Of a stretch of 64,000 nt of DNA, positions 44,136 through 53,749 are shown one piece after another. How positions within the stretch are numbered: the stretch's first letter is position 1; every line of letters starts with the position of its first letter. The DNA comes from Sporosarcina sp. 6E9 (lineage in GTDB: Bacteria > Bacillota > Bacilli > Bacillales_A > Planococcaceae), in NCBI RefSeq assembly GCF_017921835.1, contig NZ_JAGEMN010000003.1:1-64000 (forward strand), given 5' to 3'. The position numbers were made by a program, and so were the translations under genes. Under the pieces are notes generated by a model that was not told the origin of the DNA, made no database searches, and was given only the letters and a program-made list of their open reading frames with translations.

Positions 44136-44490
44136 TGTCATCACCTTCCGTTGCGTGGTCATAAGCGATTTTAACAAGTTGATGTATGTGATTATCGGCT
44201 AATGAATAATAAACCATTCTTCCTTTTCGCTGTGATTTCGCCAGGGAATGGTCACGTAAATAACGTAAATGATGAGAAGCAGTTGCATCTGAAGAATTGA
44301 TAACTGCAGCTACATCACACACGCACATTTCTTCTTCCAAGGTCAGGGAATAAGCGATTTTTAGTCTTGTATCGTCCGCAAGCGCTTTGAAAATTTGCAC
44401 CATGCCGTTTAGGTTCGGAAGCATCCCTTGAACGCGCTGAACAACATCTTCATGTACACTTTTCACTTCGCATATATCTTTAATCGTCAT
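44122..44490 (-). CDS. cadC: CadC/CzrA-type ArsR-family metal-sensing repressor
   Basis: A 122-residue ArsR/SmtB winged-helix repressor. The metal site resembles CadC: CEVKSVH near the N-terminus, EMCVCDVA at the alpha-3 cysteines, and DNHIHQLVKIAYDH at alpha-5. The DNA-reading helix is NSSDATASHHLRYL. It starts at 44490 (GAGGTGA upstream; ATG 44493 is an alternative). Two cad-type operators flank its promoter. Confidence 0.93.
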   Translation of the reverse strand: MTIKDICEVKSVHEDVVQRVQGMLPNLNGMVQIFKALADDTRLKIAYSLTLEEEMCVCDVAAVINSSDATASHHLRYLRDHSLAKSQRKGRMVYYSLADNHIHQLVKIAYDHATEGDDIVNN

Positions 44491-44504
44491 CATTTTCACC
44501 TCAT

Positions 44505-44520
44505 TCAAATGGTCGTTTGA
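44505..44520. promoter_or_regulatory. CadC operator, proximal
   Basis: TCAAA-N6-TTTGA, the geometry of the staphylococcal cad operator (TCAAATAAATATTTGA). It lies just downstream of the promoter at 44530-44558. Confidence 0.75.
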
Positions 44521-44529
44521 TTATAGATT

Positions 44530-44558
44530 AGTATATGCAAGTTTTTTTGATGTTGCAA
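44530..44558 (-). promoter_or_regulatory. Promoter of cadC-cadA
   Basis: Minus strand: TTGCAA (44553-44558), 17-base spacer, TATACT (44530-44535). Confidence 0.82.
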
Positions 44559-44564
44559 GGATTA

Positions 44565-44580
44565 TCAAACGAATGTTTGA
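44565..44580. promoter_or_regulatory. CadC operator, distal
   Basis: TCAAAC-GAAT-GTTTGA, also TCAAA-N6-TTTGA, seven bases upstream of the cadC -35 and 60 bp centre to centre from the proximal site. Confidence 0.7.
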
Positions 44581-44712
44581 ATATATATTTCTGAAGGGTT
44601 TTCACAGTATTTTAGCGTAATGCTGTAGGGCGTTGTAAGTGACCATCGACCGATTATCATGTAGACTTTTATATATCGCTATCTTTTATAATAAGTGAAG
44701 GAAGTGTATTTA

Positions 44713-45132
44713 ATGTATAAACGAATTCTAGTTGCAGTCGATGGTTCAGAAAACTCCAAACGAGCAGCGCAACATGCCGCTAAACTAGCAACCTTGGGAA
44801 AAGAGACGCATGTCGAAATTTTATACGTCCAAGATTTTGAAAAAATACCATCCGACGCTAAACAAAAAGCAAGAACAGCTACGATTGATAGTGAAAGACG
44901 AAAACGAATTGCTCCGATTAAAGGTGTCTTTGAACAGCCGCGCGTAAGTCACGAGTTAATCGTGAAGCAAGGAGAACCGGGTTCGACAATTGTCAGTTTC
45001 GCCAATCGCGGCGGATTTGATCTTGTTGTCATCGGTAGCCGCGGTTTAAATTCATTTCAAGAAATGGTAATCGGTAGCGTGAGTCAAAAAGTAGCCAAAC
45101 GAGTTAATGCACCGGTCCTAATTGTTAAATAA
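44713..45132 (+). CDS. Universal stress protein (UspA family)
   Basis: A 139-residue single USP domain: RILVAVDGSENSKRAAQHA at the N-terminus and the ATP-binding VIGSRGLNSFQEMVIGSVSQKV near the end (G-2x-G-9x-G-S/T pattern). ATG at 44713 has GAAGGAAG upstream; the longest frame starts at a GTG 18 bases earlier. Monocistronic with terminator. Confidence 0.93.
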   Translation: MYKRILVAVDGSENSKRAAQHAAKLATLGKETHVEILYVQDFEKIPSDAKQKARTATIDSERRKRIAPIKGVFEQPRVSHELIVKQGEPGSTIVSFANRGGFDLVVIGSRGLNSFQEMVIGSVSQKVAKRVNAPVLIVK

Positions 45133-45142
45133 TATAAAAACG

Positions 45143-45175
45143 GAGCCCAATTCGCTTATGAATTGGGCTCTTTTT
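45143..45175. terminator. Terminator between universal stress and acylase genes
   Basis: Perfect 11-bp stem GAGCCCAATTC / GAATTGGGCTC, 6-base loop, T5 on plus; serves the convergent acylase gene less well. Confidence 0.9.
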
Positions 45176-45199
45176 GTTCATGAAGGAAGATTTTATCAG

Positions 45200-47569
45200 T
45201 TAATCCCCTGCCTTTAACGTTAAGGTATAACCATTTTCCACATCACCATCGAGAACTGTTTCGTGGTAAACACCGTTCAGCCAGTTGTCGACTTGGCTAT
45301 GGAACCACTTTGACTTCATATGCCCACTTTGTCCGGGTCCGACAATTTGATACGATGTCGATAAATCGGATAGATCTGCAACAAACCGCCAAGGCGCGCC
45401 GTGATCAACAGTTCCATCTGTTTTAAATGCCGCAGCTTGAACGGTAACATTCGAACCGCCAATTGGTTGTTTCTTCGGATTTAAGAAATGCTCAAAGATC
45501 GGTGATGCTCCAGAGAGTGCATGAGGAAATGATAATTGATGAAAATCTCCCCACTTCCATTTTGACACATTGTCTCCAAACGACTCATTAATTTCGGCGA
45601 TGGATTGTTCAAATGAATTATAAACCCAGTTATCAACACCACCGTAAGTGTTCACCCAGATACCAGGTTTGCCCGCGTAGCTATCACGAAGCATTTGGTC
45701 TGTAATATGGCCTTTACCGGGTAGCATTTTGTATACATCATCAGGCATATCTTTTTTCAACATGGTGATTGGTAGTTGTTTGATCCATTTATGAAATATG
45801 AGCGGAGCCGATGCATCCACGGCATCAACTTGATCCCAATCACGCAATACCTTCACAACGTCATCGTATTTGCCTTCTACATCTTTCGCTTCTAGCGACT
45901 TGATCATCTGATTCAAAAATTCCGCCGCATATAAGTTTTTCTGGTCCATCTGCAACTCCATCATGTCGTCGGGTGTAAAATTGTTTCCACTTTCTAGTAC
46001 TTGTGCAATTCGTTCATAGCGATACGGTTGCGCCCAGTATTTTGTAATATGATACGGATAAGAATCGTCAACGACTTCATTATTCGCTGTCGCTATGAAT
46101 CCCTCAGGCGGATTAACGACGCTCGGCAATTCATCATACGGTATATAGCCTGTCCATCCATAATCCGATGAATCCCCAGGAACCGGTAATTGTCCTTCCC
46201 CTATTTTACGAATTGGAATACGGCCATTTGCTTTATAAGCAATCGTTCCATCTTTAGCCGCGAACACAAAGTTTTGTGCGGGGGCGTGAAAATCTTCTAG
46301 CGCTTTCTCAAAACTTTCCCAGTCCGTTGATTTATTCATTTTAAGTACAGCTTCAAGTTCTTTTGTCGGTTCAAGCGCGGTCCAATGCATCGAAAATAAA
46401 GCACCTGGTTCTTCTTTGTCGTAAAGAATCTCCGACATAATCGGACCGTGTCTTGTGACGATGACTTCGAATGGGACATCTTCTGCGTCTTTCACTTTAA
46501 TTGTTTCGTCCCGCACCTCGGCTTGTTCCCATTTCCCGTCGTACAAAAACTGCGTAGGATTTTTAGGGTTTGGTTTTTCAATATATAAGTCCTGTACATC
46601 TGGCCCAACATTCGTCACACCCCATGCCACATTTTCGTTATGTCCGAGAATGATTCCGGGAACACCTGCGAATATGACCCCGCCGACATTTTGCTTTGGG
46701 GATTGCAAATGCATTTGATACCAAATGGACGGCGTATCGAGTCCAAGATGCGGGTCATCCGCTAGCAACGGCATGCCGCTTTCGGTTTTATCCCCAGATA
46801 CGACCCAATTATTGCTCCCATTAAACTCATGCGGCAGTAAATCGGTATTAAACTGTCCTGCAACTTGAACTGGATTTGCGAGATTCGCTTCGATGATTGA
46901 CGGCGCATTGTCCGGATATTCGATGAATAATTCCTTTGCTTTTTCTTCAGGGAATTGATTGAGCGCCCAGTGTCGTACTGCCAGCGTGTCCCAGTTGCCT
47001 CCGAGGTCATAGGCCATATACTTTCCGATGGTCAATGAATCGACCGCTGTCCACGGCTCTGGCGTGTACCCCAAGATTTTGAACTCATAGGACAACTTGC
47101 TTTCGTCGATAAAAGCGTTAACGCCTTCCGCATACCAATTCAGTACTTGTTTAGCTTCCGCGCCATACCCTTCATAGGAAGCTTCCGCAGCAACCCTTAA
47201 ACTGAATGTACGGTAGTGCTTATCTGTTCCGATAGCCGCTTCCCCAACCACTTCTGATAATCTGCCGCTCGCTTGCCTGCGTGCCAGATCCATCTGAAAT
47301 AACCGGTCTTGAGCTTGAACATACCCTTGTGCACGGTAAAGATCTGCATCTGACTTCGCTGTTATATGAGGCACGCCGTTTTCATCCCTAACGACTGTTA
47401 CATCGTCATCTAAAAACGCCGCCATCACCTCACCTTCAATAACGGGTTTGGACTTGCCGATATAAACGTTCACAAAAATAAGTGCAGAAACAGCAATGAC
47501 CGCGATCACACCAAACACCCACAGAACAAGCTTTACCCATAAACGCATGCGACTTCTTTCATTCTCCAC
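45200..47569 (-). CDS. Penicillin acylase family protein (Ntn hydrolase)
   Basis: A 789-residue protein: N-terminal signal/anchor helix (about 10-33), alpha chain to about residue 251, then the autocatalytic cleavage site with nucleophile S252 in GSNNWVVSG. PLLADDPHLGL, VTNVGPDVQDLYIE and the C-terminal GGSNVTVQAAAF are typical of the beta chain. The family includes penicillin G acylases, cephalosporin acylases and acyl-homoserine-lactone acylases; the substrate here cannot be read from sequence. It is exported or surface-anchored. Confidence 0.92.
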   Translation of the reverse strand: MENERSRMRLWVKLVLWVFGVIAVIAVSALIFVNVYIGKSKPVIEGEVMAAFLDDDVTVVRDENGVPHITAKSDADLYRAQGYVQAQDRLFQMDLARRQASGRLSEVVGEAAIGTDKHYRTFSLRVAAEASYEGYGAEAKQVLNWYAEGVNAFIDESKLSYEFKILGYTPEPWTAVDSLTIGKYMAYDLGGNWDTLAVRHWALNQFPEEKAKELFIEYPDNAPSIIEANLANPVQVAGQFNTDLLPHEFNGSNNWVVSGDKTESGMPLLADDPHLGLDTPSIWYQMHLQSPKQNVGGVIFAGVPGIILGHNENVAWGVTNVGPDVQDLYIEKPNPKNPTQFLYDGKWEQAEVRDETIKVKDAEDVPFEVIVTRHGPIMSEILYDKEEPGALFSMHWTALEPTKELEAVLKMNKSTDWESFEKALEDFHAPAQNFVFAAKDGTIAYKANGRIPIRKIGEGQLPVPGDSSDYGWTGYIPYDELPSVVNPPEGFIATANNEVVDDSYPYHITKYWAQPYRYERIAQVLESGNNFTPDDMMELQMDQKNLYAAEFLNQMIKSLEAKDVEGKYDDVVKVLRDWDQVDAVDASAPLIFHKWIKQLPITMLKKDMPDDVYKMLPGKGHITDQMLRDSYAGKPGIWVNTYGGVDNWVYNSFEQSIAEINESFGDNVSKWKWGDFHQLSFPHALSGASPIFEHFLNPKKQPIGGSNVTVQAAAFKTDGTVDHGAPWRFVADLSDLSTSYQIVGPGQSGHMKSKWFHSQVDNWLNGVYHETVLDGDVENGYTLTLKAGD

Positions 47570-47629
47570 ATAATCCCCCCTTCTTTTATCTATTACTATT
47601 CTAGTATTTTTCTGATTACCCTTTAATCC

Positions 47630-47672
47630 AAAAAAGTAGAACTGAGGTCAACTCGACCTAGTTCTACTTTTC
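47630..47672 (-). terminator. Terminator of the mrp operon
   Basis: Minus strand: 17-18 bp imperfect stem (AAAAGTAGAACTAGGTC / GACCTCAGTTCTACTTTT), 5-base loop, then T-run. It overlaps the last codons of mrpG. Confidence 0.88.
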
Positions 47673-48023
47673 TTCTTTATGCAAAACATCATGCAAGTCA
47701 TCTGTACCGGAAATATCCGCCAACTTCACATTTGACCGATATGCTGCCCGAACCAGTAAATGACCCGCTACAGGCGCTGTCAAAAAGACAAACACGATTC
47801 CTAACAGTAAACGGACACTGATAAAGTGAGACGTTGACCAAAAGTAAATAAAAGCACCTAATAATGTCAACAACACAGCTAGTGTCGAACTTTTCGTCGC
47901 CGCATGGGATCTTGTGTAAACATCCGGTAAACGTAGCAATCCGAAGACGCTAATGACACTCATAATTCCACCCATCAATATAAACAACGCACCTACAAAT
48001 TCACCGATCTCGCTTACGTTCAA
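47664..48023 (-). CDS. mrpG: Na+/H+ antiporter subunit MrpG
   Basis: A 119-residue PhaG/MnhG subunit with three helices: VGALFILMGGIMSVISVFGLLRLPD, the DVYTRSHAATKSSTL loop and FVFLTAPVAGHLLVRAAY. Start is a TTG at 48023 behind AAAGGGGTG, inside the end of mrpF; the longest frame to 48059 has no site. Last gene of the operon. Confidence 0.93.
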   Translation of the reverse strand: MNVSEIGEFVGALFILMGGIMSVISVFGLLRLPDVYTRSHAATKSSTLAVLLTLLGAFIYFWSTSHFISVRLLLGIVFVFLTAPVAGHLLVRAAYRSNVKLADISGTDDLHDVLHKEEK

Positions 48024-48285
48024 CGACAACACCCCTTTCGATAAACTTCGAATAGGCAATTGTTCCGATGAATGATAAAATCCCTAAAATTAGAATTACT
48101 TCTAGAAAAGCTTTCGTATTCATCAAGACGGAAATGACAGCAATTGAAGCGATTAAATTCACGCCGATGACATCGAGCGCTAACACACGATCTGGCATCG
48201 ATGGCCCGAGAATAATACGCAGAACAGCCATTCCGATGGCGATTGCAAACAAAATAAGCGCAATTGTGATCATCATTTGTATCAT
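48001..48285 (-). CDS. mrpF: Na+/H+ antiporter subunit MrpF
   Basis: A 94-residue PhaF/MnhF subunit with three helices and the conserved ILGPSMPDRVLALDVIGVN segment. The start overlaps the mrpE stop by one base and the end overlaps mrpG. Confidence 0.95.
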   Translation of the reverse strand: MIQMMITIALILFAIAIGMAVLRIILGPSMPDRVLALDVIGVNLIASIAVISVLMNTKAFLEVILILGILSFIGTIAYSKFIERGVVVERKRDR

Positions 48286-48767
48286 TAGCGGGTCACCTCC
48301 ATGATTGCTTTCTCAAAGTTTTTCAATTGACTCAAAATCGCTCCACGCTCATTTTCCACATCCATCGCATGGACGTAAAGAACATTGCCCTCTGGGGAAA
48401 CCTCCATGACGACAGAGCCCGGTGTCAAAGTGAGCAATAGTGAAATCATCGTAATCTCAAGGTCACTGCGCAACACTGTTTCATGTCTGAATATGCCGGG
48501 TTGGATTTTCAATCTTGGACTTAAGATTTGTTTCAAAACGAGCACGCTCGATTGAATTAGTTCCGAATTGAAAATCAAGAGCAACTTAAATGTAGCGAAG
48601 ACTCGTCGCAAATAAAATCGTGTACCGAAAAAGCGGTGCATGAGAAAGATAACGCCGATTCCAACGAGAAATCCTGCGAAAAAGGTCTCCAAGATGAATT
48701 TATCTTCGTCGATTAGTAGCATCCATAGAAATGCAATCACGATATTTAATAACAACTGGGCTAGCAT
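48285..48767 (-). CDS. mrpE: Na+/H+ antiporter subunit MrpE
   Basis: A 160-residue PhaE/MnhE subunit: two N-terminal helices and the conserved VLKQILSPRLKIQPGIF and LTLTPGSVVMEVSPEG motifs. Needed for assembly of the Mrp complex. Confidence 0.95.
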   Translation of the reverse strand: MLAQLLLNIVIAFLWMLLIDEDKFILETFFAGFLVGIGVIFLMHRFFGTRFYLRRVFATFKLLLIFNSELIQSSVLVLKQILSPRLKIQPGIFRHETVLRSDLEITMISLLLTLTPGSVVMEVSPEGNVLYVHAMDVENERGAILSQLKNFEKAIMEVTR

Positions 48768-48789
48768 GACTCGTCCACCTCACTTTCCA

Positions 48790-50274
48790 TTACCGATTTC
48801 CATTCATGACCGCGTCTATGTAAATCTGAGGATTCATCAATGTTTTTGCTGCATCGCTTACATATCCAGCAATGCTTTCTGCGCCGATTCCGAGTGCAAT
48901 CGTCGCAACACCCAAAATGATACACGGTACTAACAATCTATTCTTTAAAGGCGTTTCCTCGTCCTCACTAATAATGGTTTCACCCCAAAAGGCATTCATG
49001 AATATTTGTAGAAGTGAATACAGGACGAACATGCTCGAAAGAAATGCGATTGCCAAAAGCGTATAAGATCCCGCTTCCACAGCGCCTTGACCCACATATA
49101 ACTTTCCGATAAACCCACTGAGAGGCGGAATGCCAGCAAGCGATAAGGTCGTTAGGAAAAACAACCAACCCAACACTGGATAATTTCGGATTAAACCGCT
49201 CATATCTTCAATGCGCGAAGTTCCTGTCAAATAAATCATCGTTCCGGCAAGTAAAAACAATAAAGCTTTTATAATCATATCGTGAACGAGGTAATAGATT
49301 GAACCCATTATCGCTACTTCAGTAGAAACTGCTAATCCAACCAAAATAAAACCAATTGTAATGACAACATTATAAGTCACGATTTGACGAACATCTTTAT
49401 AGGCAATCGCGCCGATACTTCCGCCTATCATCGTAATCGCCGCCATGATACCAATCAGTGTATGTGTAATCGATGGTTCATGGTAAAAAATAAGCGTGAA
49501 CGTCCGGAACATTGCATAAATGCCTACCTTTGTCAGGAGTGCGCCAAATAGCGCAGCAATCGCTGTTGGAGGAACACTATATGAACCCGGCAACCAAAAA
49601 TAAAGAAGAAGGCCCGATTTCAAACTAAAGACGACCAAAAAGATTAGACTAATGGTTGTCAATAGAGGCCCTTGCCCCACTTCAGCAATCCGTTCAGACA
49701 AATGCGCCATATTGAGCGTTCCCACAGAGCCATATAAATAAGCAATACCTAGCAGGAAAAACCAAGATGATAAGATATTTATCACGACATATTTAATCGA
49801 TTCGACGAGTTGAACTTTACGTCCCCCGAGGGTGATCAGCACATATGAAGCCAATAGCATAACCTCAAAACAGACAAACAAGTTGAAAAGATCGCCCGTT
49901 AAGAAAGAACCGTTCACGCCGGCTATTAAAAACAACACGAATGAGTAAAAGTACATATTTTCACGCACCGCGCCAATTGTGGAAAACGCATAAAGCAAAA
50001 TAATCGTCGATACAATCGCTGTCGTCAAAACTAACAGAACAGAAAAAGAATCCGCGACGAACAAAATTCCATACGGAGGCAACCAACCACCGAAATCGAG
50101 GCGCAAAATGCCTTCCGACTGAATGACATTCAAAATATATATACTGACAATCCCTGTTGCGATAACAGCGATAAGACTTAACACACGCTGAACTTTTACA
50201 TAGGATCGTAGAAAAATCAGGATAATACCCACTAACAAAGGAATAACCATTGGAAGAACTACGATATTATTCAT
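48790..50274 (-). CDS. mrpD: Na+/H+ antiporter subunit MrpD
   Basis: A 494-residue proton-pumping NADH dehydrogenase ND2/4/5-like subunit with about 14 helices, including GDLFNLFVCFEVMLLASYVL (key glutamate) and SGLLLYFWLPGSYSVPPTAIAALFGALLTKVG. It starts at ATG 50274, overlapping the end of mrpC; the longest frame to 50337 is unlikely. Confidence 0.95.
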   Translation of the reverse strand: MNNIVVLPMVIPLLVGIILIFLRSYVKVQRVLSLIAVIATGIVSIYILNVIQSEGILRLDFGGWLPPYGILFVADSFSVLLVLTTAIVSTIILLYAFSTIGAVRENMYFYSFVLFLIAGVNGSFLTGDLFNLFVCFEVMLLASYVLITLGGRKVQLVESIKYVVINILSSWFFLLGIAYLYGSVGTLNMAHLSERIAEVGQGPLLTTISLIFLVVFSLKSGLLLYFWLPGSYSVPPTAIAALFGALLTKVGIYAMFRTFTLIFYHEPSITHTLIGIMAAITMIGGSIGAIAYKDVRQIVTYNVVITIGFILVGLAVSTEVAIMGSIYYLVHDMIIKALLFLLAGTMIYLTGTSRIEDMSGLIRNYPVLGWLFFLTTLSLAGIPPLSGFIGKLYVGQGAVEAGSYTLLAIAFLSSMFVLYSLLQIFMNAFWGETIISEDEETPLKNRLLVPCIILGVATIALGIGAESIAGYVSDAAKTLMNPQIYIDAVMNGNR

Positions 50275-50605
50275 CTGTAAACCCTCGCAGTTCCTTGGAA
50301 TCGTCCAAACCGGTTTCTTGATACGTTCGGTATCCAAGCACCAGCAAAAATGCGGTCACCGCGAAACTGATGACAATCGCTGTCAAAATGAGCGCTTGCG
50401 GAAGCGGATCCGTATAACTCGTCGCATTTTCACCTAATAGCGGTGCGCTTCCTTTTTTCAATCCGCCCATCACCATTAATAAAAGATGGACCGCATGGGA
50501 TAACACGGCAGTTCCTATTATAATTCGTATCAAACTTCGGGACAGTAGCAAGTAGACAGCTACGGTCACGAGTATTCCAACTAGGATCGTTATTAACGTT
50601 TCCAC
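50267..50605 (-). CDS. mrpC: Na+/H+ antiporter subunit MrpC
   Basis: A 112-residue NuoK-like subunit with three helices (LVGILVTVAVYLLLSRSLIR, AVLSHAVHLLLMVMGG, LILTAIVISFAVTAFLLVLGY) and the DPLPQALILTAIV motif. Confidence 0.95.
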   Translation of the reverse strand: METLITILVGILVTVAVYLLLSRSLIRIIIGTAVLSHAVHLLLMVMGGLKKGSAPLLGENATSYTDPLPQALILTAIVISFAVTAFLLVLGYRTYQETGLDDSKELRGFTDE

Positions 50606-50607
50606 TG

Positions 50608-51030
50608 CTACACATCCTCACTAATACTTAATATGATTGTTACCACCGTACCAACAACGGTTAACGCAACCCCCACTTCAAATAAAACAACGGTTGCTAA
50701 TTCTGTATCTCCAAATACCGGCAAATGAAACATGCCAAATGTCTGGGTTAAAAAAGCTGCGCCGAATAAAACTGCGCCTACACCGGTTCCGACTGCGAAA
50801 ATAACGCCGACAGCCGCAACCTTCTTAAAATCTACAGGAATACCTTGTTGCACCGTTTCGATATCATACACCAAAAATAATAAGACTAAGGCAGATGAAA
50901 GAACAAGACCGCCGATAAAGCCGCCGCCAGGGCTATTATGTCCCGCAAAAAAGAGCTCTACGCCAAATGTTAAAATGATGAACACGACAGCCTTTGTTAC
51001 TGTCCTTAAAATTACATCATTAGTCTTCAA
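50608..51030 (-). CDS. mrpB: Na+/H+ antiporter subunit MrpB
   Basis: A 140-residue subunit with four helices and the family hallmark GHNSPGGGFIGGL. It overlaps the end of mrpA by 11 bases and is two bases from mrpC. Confidence 0.95.
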   Translation of the reverse strand: MKTNDVILRTVTKAVVFIILTFGVELFFAGHNSPGGGFIGGLVLSSALVLLFLVYDIETVQQGIPVDFKKVAAVGVIFAVGTGVGAVLFGAAFLTQTFGMFHLPVFGDTELATVVLFEVGVALTVVGTVVTIILSISEDV

Positions 51031-53434
51031 CGTCTCGTTCCCCCTTTCTCGCCTTGAGTTTAATCAATGTATACACACCAATTCCAGCGATGAAAAGAAC
51101 GACGACTTCCAGCATCGTATCAAAAGCACGGAAATCCCCTAAAATCGTATTGACGATATTTTTACCGCCTGTTAACTCATACGCATTTTCAAAGTAAATC
51201 GAGACAGAATCGAAAAGTTTATTGCCCTGAACCGAAAGTGCAATTACCGTGACAATCACTCCTGCAGAAATTGCGATAATTCCATTGAAGATTTTTGATG
51301 AGCGAACCGATGTTTCTCGTTTTAATTCCGGTAAGAAATGAAAACATAACAGGAATAAGGCAGTCGTCACTGTTTCGACGACAATTTGCGTCAAAGCCAG
51401 ATCAGGCGCGCGGAATATTACGAAAAACAAGGCAATTGAATAGCCCAAAACGCCGTTCAATAAAATGGCGGTGACGCGCGATGGAACAAAGATGATGCTA
51501 ATCGCAGCGATTGCCATGACTAATACAAGAATCACTTCATTGATCAAAATGGGTGCATCGTTGGACACATCAAATGATAATCCGCCGAATAACACGAGAC
51601 TTCCACCTATCGCAAGAAGGAAGAATCCGAATATATATGTAAGATAGTCACGAAGATGCCCTGACATATAATAATCCGTTAGTGCGGTTGAGCTACTTTC
51701 CATTTGCTTCAGTGACCAATTATAAAGCGTGTCCAAATTCCAAAGCATCGGCCCCACTGAATACAGCGAACGCCAACGATGCAAGGTAATGTACAATAAA
51801 TATCCGATAATCACAACGCCGATTGTCATGAACAATGGCATATTATTTTTCAAACCATGCCAGGCACTAATATGGGGTGTTAACTGATTAACACCCGAAA
51901 ATGTTGGATAGATTGCAGCCATTGCAGGTCGCAATAAATAATTTCCGATGATATTCGGGAAAAAGAAAATGCCAACGACAAGTACAGCTAAAACAGAAGG
52001 TGCGATCAGCATTCCCTTAGAAGCTTCATGTGCTTTTCTATCTAGCCTATCCGGCTGATGTTCACCGAAAAACGTTTGGAAAACAATGATCATACTGTAG
52101 ACAAACGTAAAAATGCTCGCGATCCACGCAACAATCGGGAAAATGGTTCCCCATGAACCGACAGACATAACATCTACATTACGCATCATTAACATCGCTT
52201 CAAAAAACATTTCTTTACTTAAGAAACCATTAAATGGCGGCAACCCTGCCATTGAGAAGCTACCGATAAGCGCGATTGAAAATGTCACAGGCATTAAAGA
52301 CATAAGTCCGCCGAGCCTTCGAACGTCACGTGTCCCGACGTTATGGTCAACAATTCCGACGACCATGAAAAGCGCACCTTTGAACGTTGAATGGTTAATC
52401 AGATGAAATAAAGCGGCGAAAGTGGCTTGCGTATATAGCACGGAATTCGAGGATGCGCCCGTATGAAGCGCCACAGATCCTAATCCAAACAAACTCATCA
52501 CTAACCCGAGTTGACTAATTGTCGAATAGGCTAATAACGCTTTTAGATCGGTTTGTCTGATTGCGTTTAATGAACCCCAAAACAGCGTGAGCAGTCCGAT
52601 TCCACTGACGGCATAAAACCACACTTCTTCACCGCCGAATATGGGTGTAAATCGTGCGACTATATAGATGCCCGCCTTTACCATTGTTGCTGAGTGTAAA
52701 TACGCACTAACTGGTGTCGGCGCTTCCATCGCGTCAGGCAACCAGATATGGAAAGGAAATTGTGCGGATTTTGTAAACGCACCAAGTAAAACAAGTACTA
52801 ATGCAGGAATAAATAATGGGTGACTCGTAAATTCTCCTATCGCTGCAATGTTTTCTCTAATACTGAAAGATCCAGTCATCGCATACAACATGACAAACCC
52901 GATAAGCATTGCCAATCCACCTGTAACAGTAATGAGTAAGGACTTTTGAGCGCCGTATCTAGATTGTTTTCGGTGGTACCAAAATGCGATGAGTAAGAAT
53001 GACGAAATGCTCGTTAATTCCCAAAAGACATAGAGGACCATCATATTATCCGAAAATACTACGCCGAGCATCGAGCCCATGAACATGAGTAAATACACAT
53101 AGAAATGCCCCAAAGACTCTCTATCGGATAAATAATAAATCGAATATAAAATTACAAGACTTCCCACTCCCGTTATTAAGAGCGCGAATATTAAACTAAG
53201 ACCATCCAAATATGTAGTGAAATTAATACCTGCGGAAGGAATCCAAGAAATTGTTTTTATGTATGTTTTTCCTGCGGCAACAGAGGGGACGTATCTGACC
53301 AACCCTATAAATAGGATAATAGGAACAACAAGTACGAACCAACCAATATTAATACGTGGGATGAATTTATAGATGAATGGAATGAAGATAGCAGCAATAA
53401 AGGGTATAAGTATTGCCATCAATATTGTTAACAA
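51020..53434 (-). CDS. mrpA: Na+/H+ antiporter subunit MrpA
   Basis: An 804-residue subunit: an ND5-like core of about 14 helices (FWELTSISSFLLIAFWYH with the key glutamate, HIWLPDAMEAPTPVSAYLHSATMVKAG), and C-terminal MbhD/MbhE-like helices (AIALFFVIFRAPDLALTQIVVET). With MrpB-G it forms a multisubunit Na+/H+ antiporter for Na+ tolerance and alkaline pH. Start is TTG at 53434 with GGAGG seven bases upstream. A 285-bp divergent region separates it from the USP/KdpD-like gene; it contains a TATAAT on the minus strand (near 53592) and no gene. Confidence 0.95.
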   Translation of the reverse strand: MLTILMAILIPFIAAIFIPFIYKFIPRINIGWFVLVVPIILFIGLVRYVPSVAAGKTYIKTISWIPSAGINFTTYLDGLSLIFALLITGVGSLVILYSIYYLSDRESLGHFYVYLLMFMGSMLGVVFSDNMMVLYVFWELTSISSFLLIAFWYHRKQSRYGAQKSLLITVTGGLAMLIGFVMLYAMTGSFSIRENIAAIGEFTSHPLFIPALVLVLLGAFTKSAQFPFHIWLPDAMEAPTPVSAYLHSATMVKAGIYIVARFTPIFGGEEVWFYAVSGIGLLTLFWGSLNAIRQTDLKALLAYSTISQLGLVMSLFGLGSVALHTGASSNSVLYTQATFAALFHLINHSTFKGALFMVVGIVDHNVGTRDVRRLGGLMSLMPVTFSIALIGSFSMAGLPPFNGFLSKEMFFEAMLMMRNVDVMSVGSWGTIFPIVAWIASIFTFVYSMIIVFQTFFGEHQPDRLDRKAHEASKGMLIAPSVLAVLVVGIFFFPNIIGNYLLRPAMAAIYPTFSGVNQLTPHISAWHGLKNNMPLFMTIGVVIIGYLLYITLHRWRSLYSVGPMLWNLDTLYNWSLKQMESSSTALTDYYMSGHLRDYLTYIFGFFLLAIGGSLVLFGGLSFDVSNDAPILINEVILVLVMAIAAISIIFVPSRVTAILLNGVLGYSIALFFVIFRAPDLALTQIVVETVTTALFLLCFHFLPELKRETSVRSSKIFNGIIAISAGVIVTVIALSVQGNKLFDSVSIYFENAYELTGGKNIVNTILGDFRAFDTMLEVVVLFIAGIGVYTLIKLKARKGERDVED

Positions 53435-53749
53435 ATGCTTACCTCCAATCAAAAACTTGTGAATAACTCATGATAAAGAAAGCTTGACTCATACAGTGTC
53501 TGAGCGCATAATAGTATGCCATAGAGGACTTCGATTGCGACACATCTTTTAAGTGGATTTTTGCCTAGGTTTCTTCATGGTACAGTTGGAATTATACACT
53601 AAAATCAGGTTTTTCGCACTTAGAAGCATTTAGTCAATCAACTTGTCCGTTTCGGCAATATCATATATACTAGTTAAGTTTTCATATACGAGTATATTAT
53701 CGTTTATGACTATGGAAAGACTATAATTAAACAAGAGGTGAATCCCACC

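Noticed and set aside
53453..53749. Cation riboswitch in the mrpA leader
   Set aside because: I could not find a consistent stem arrangement or a known motif in the 285-bp region.
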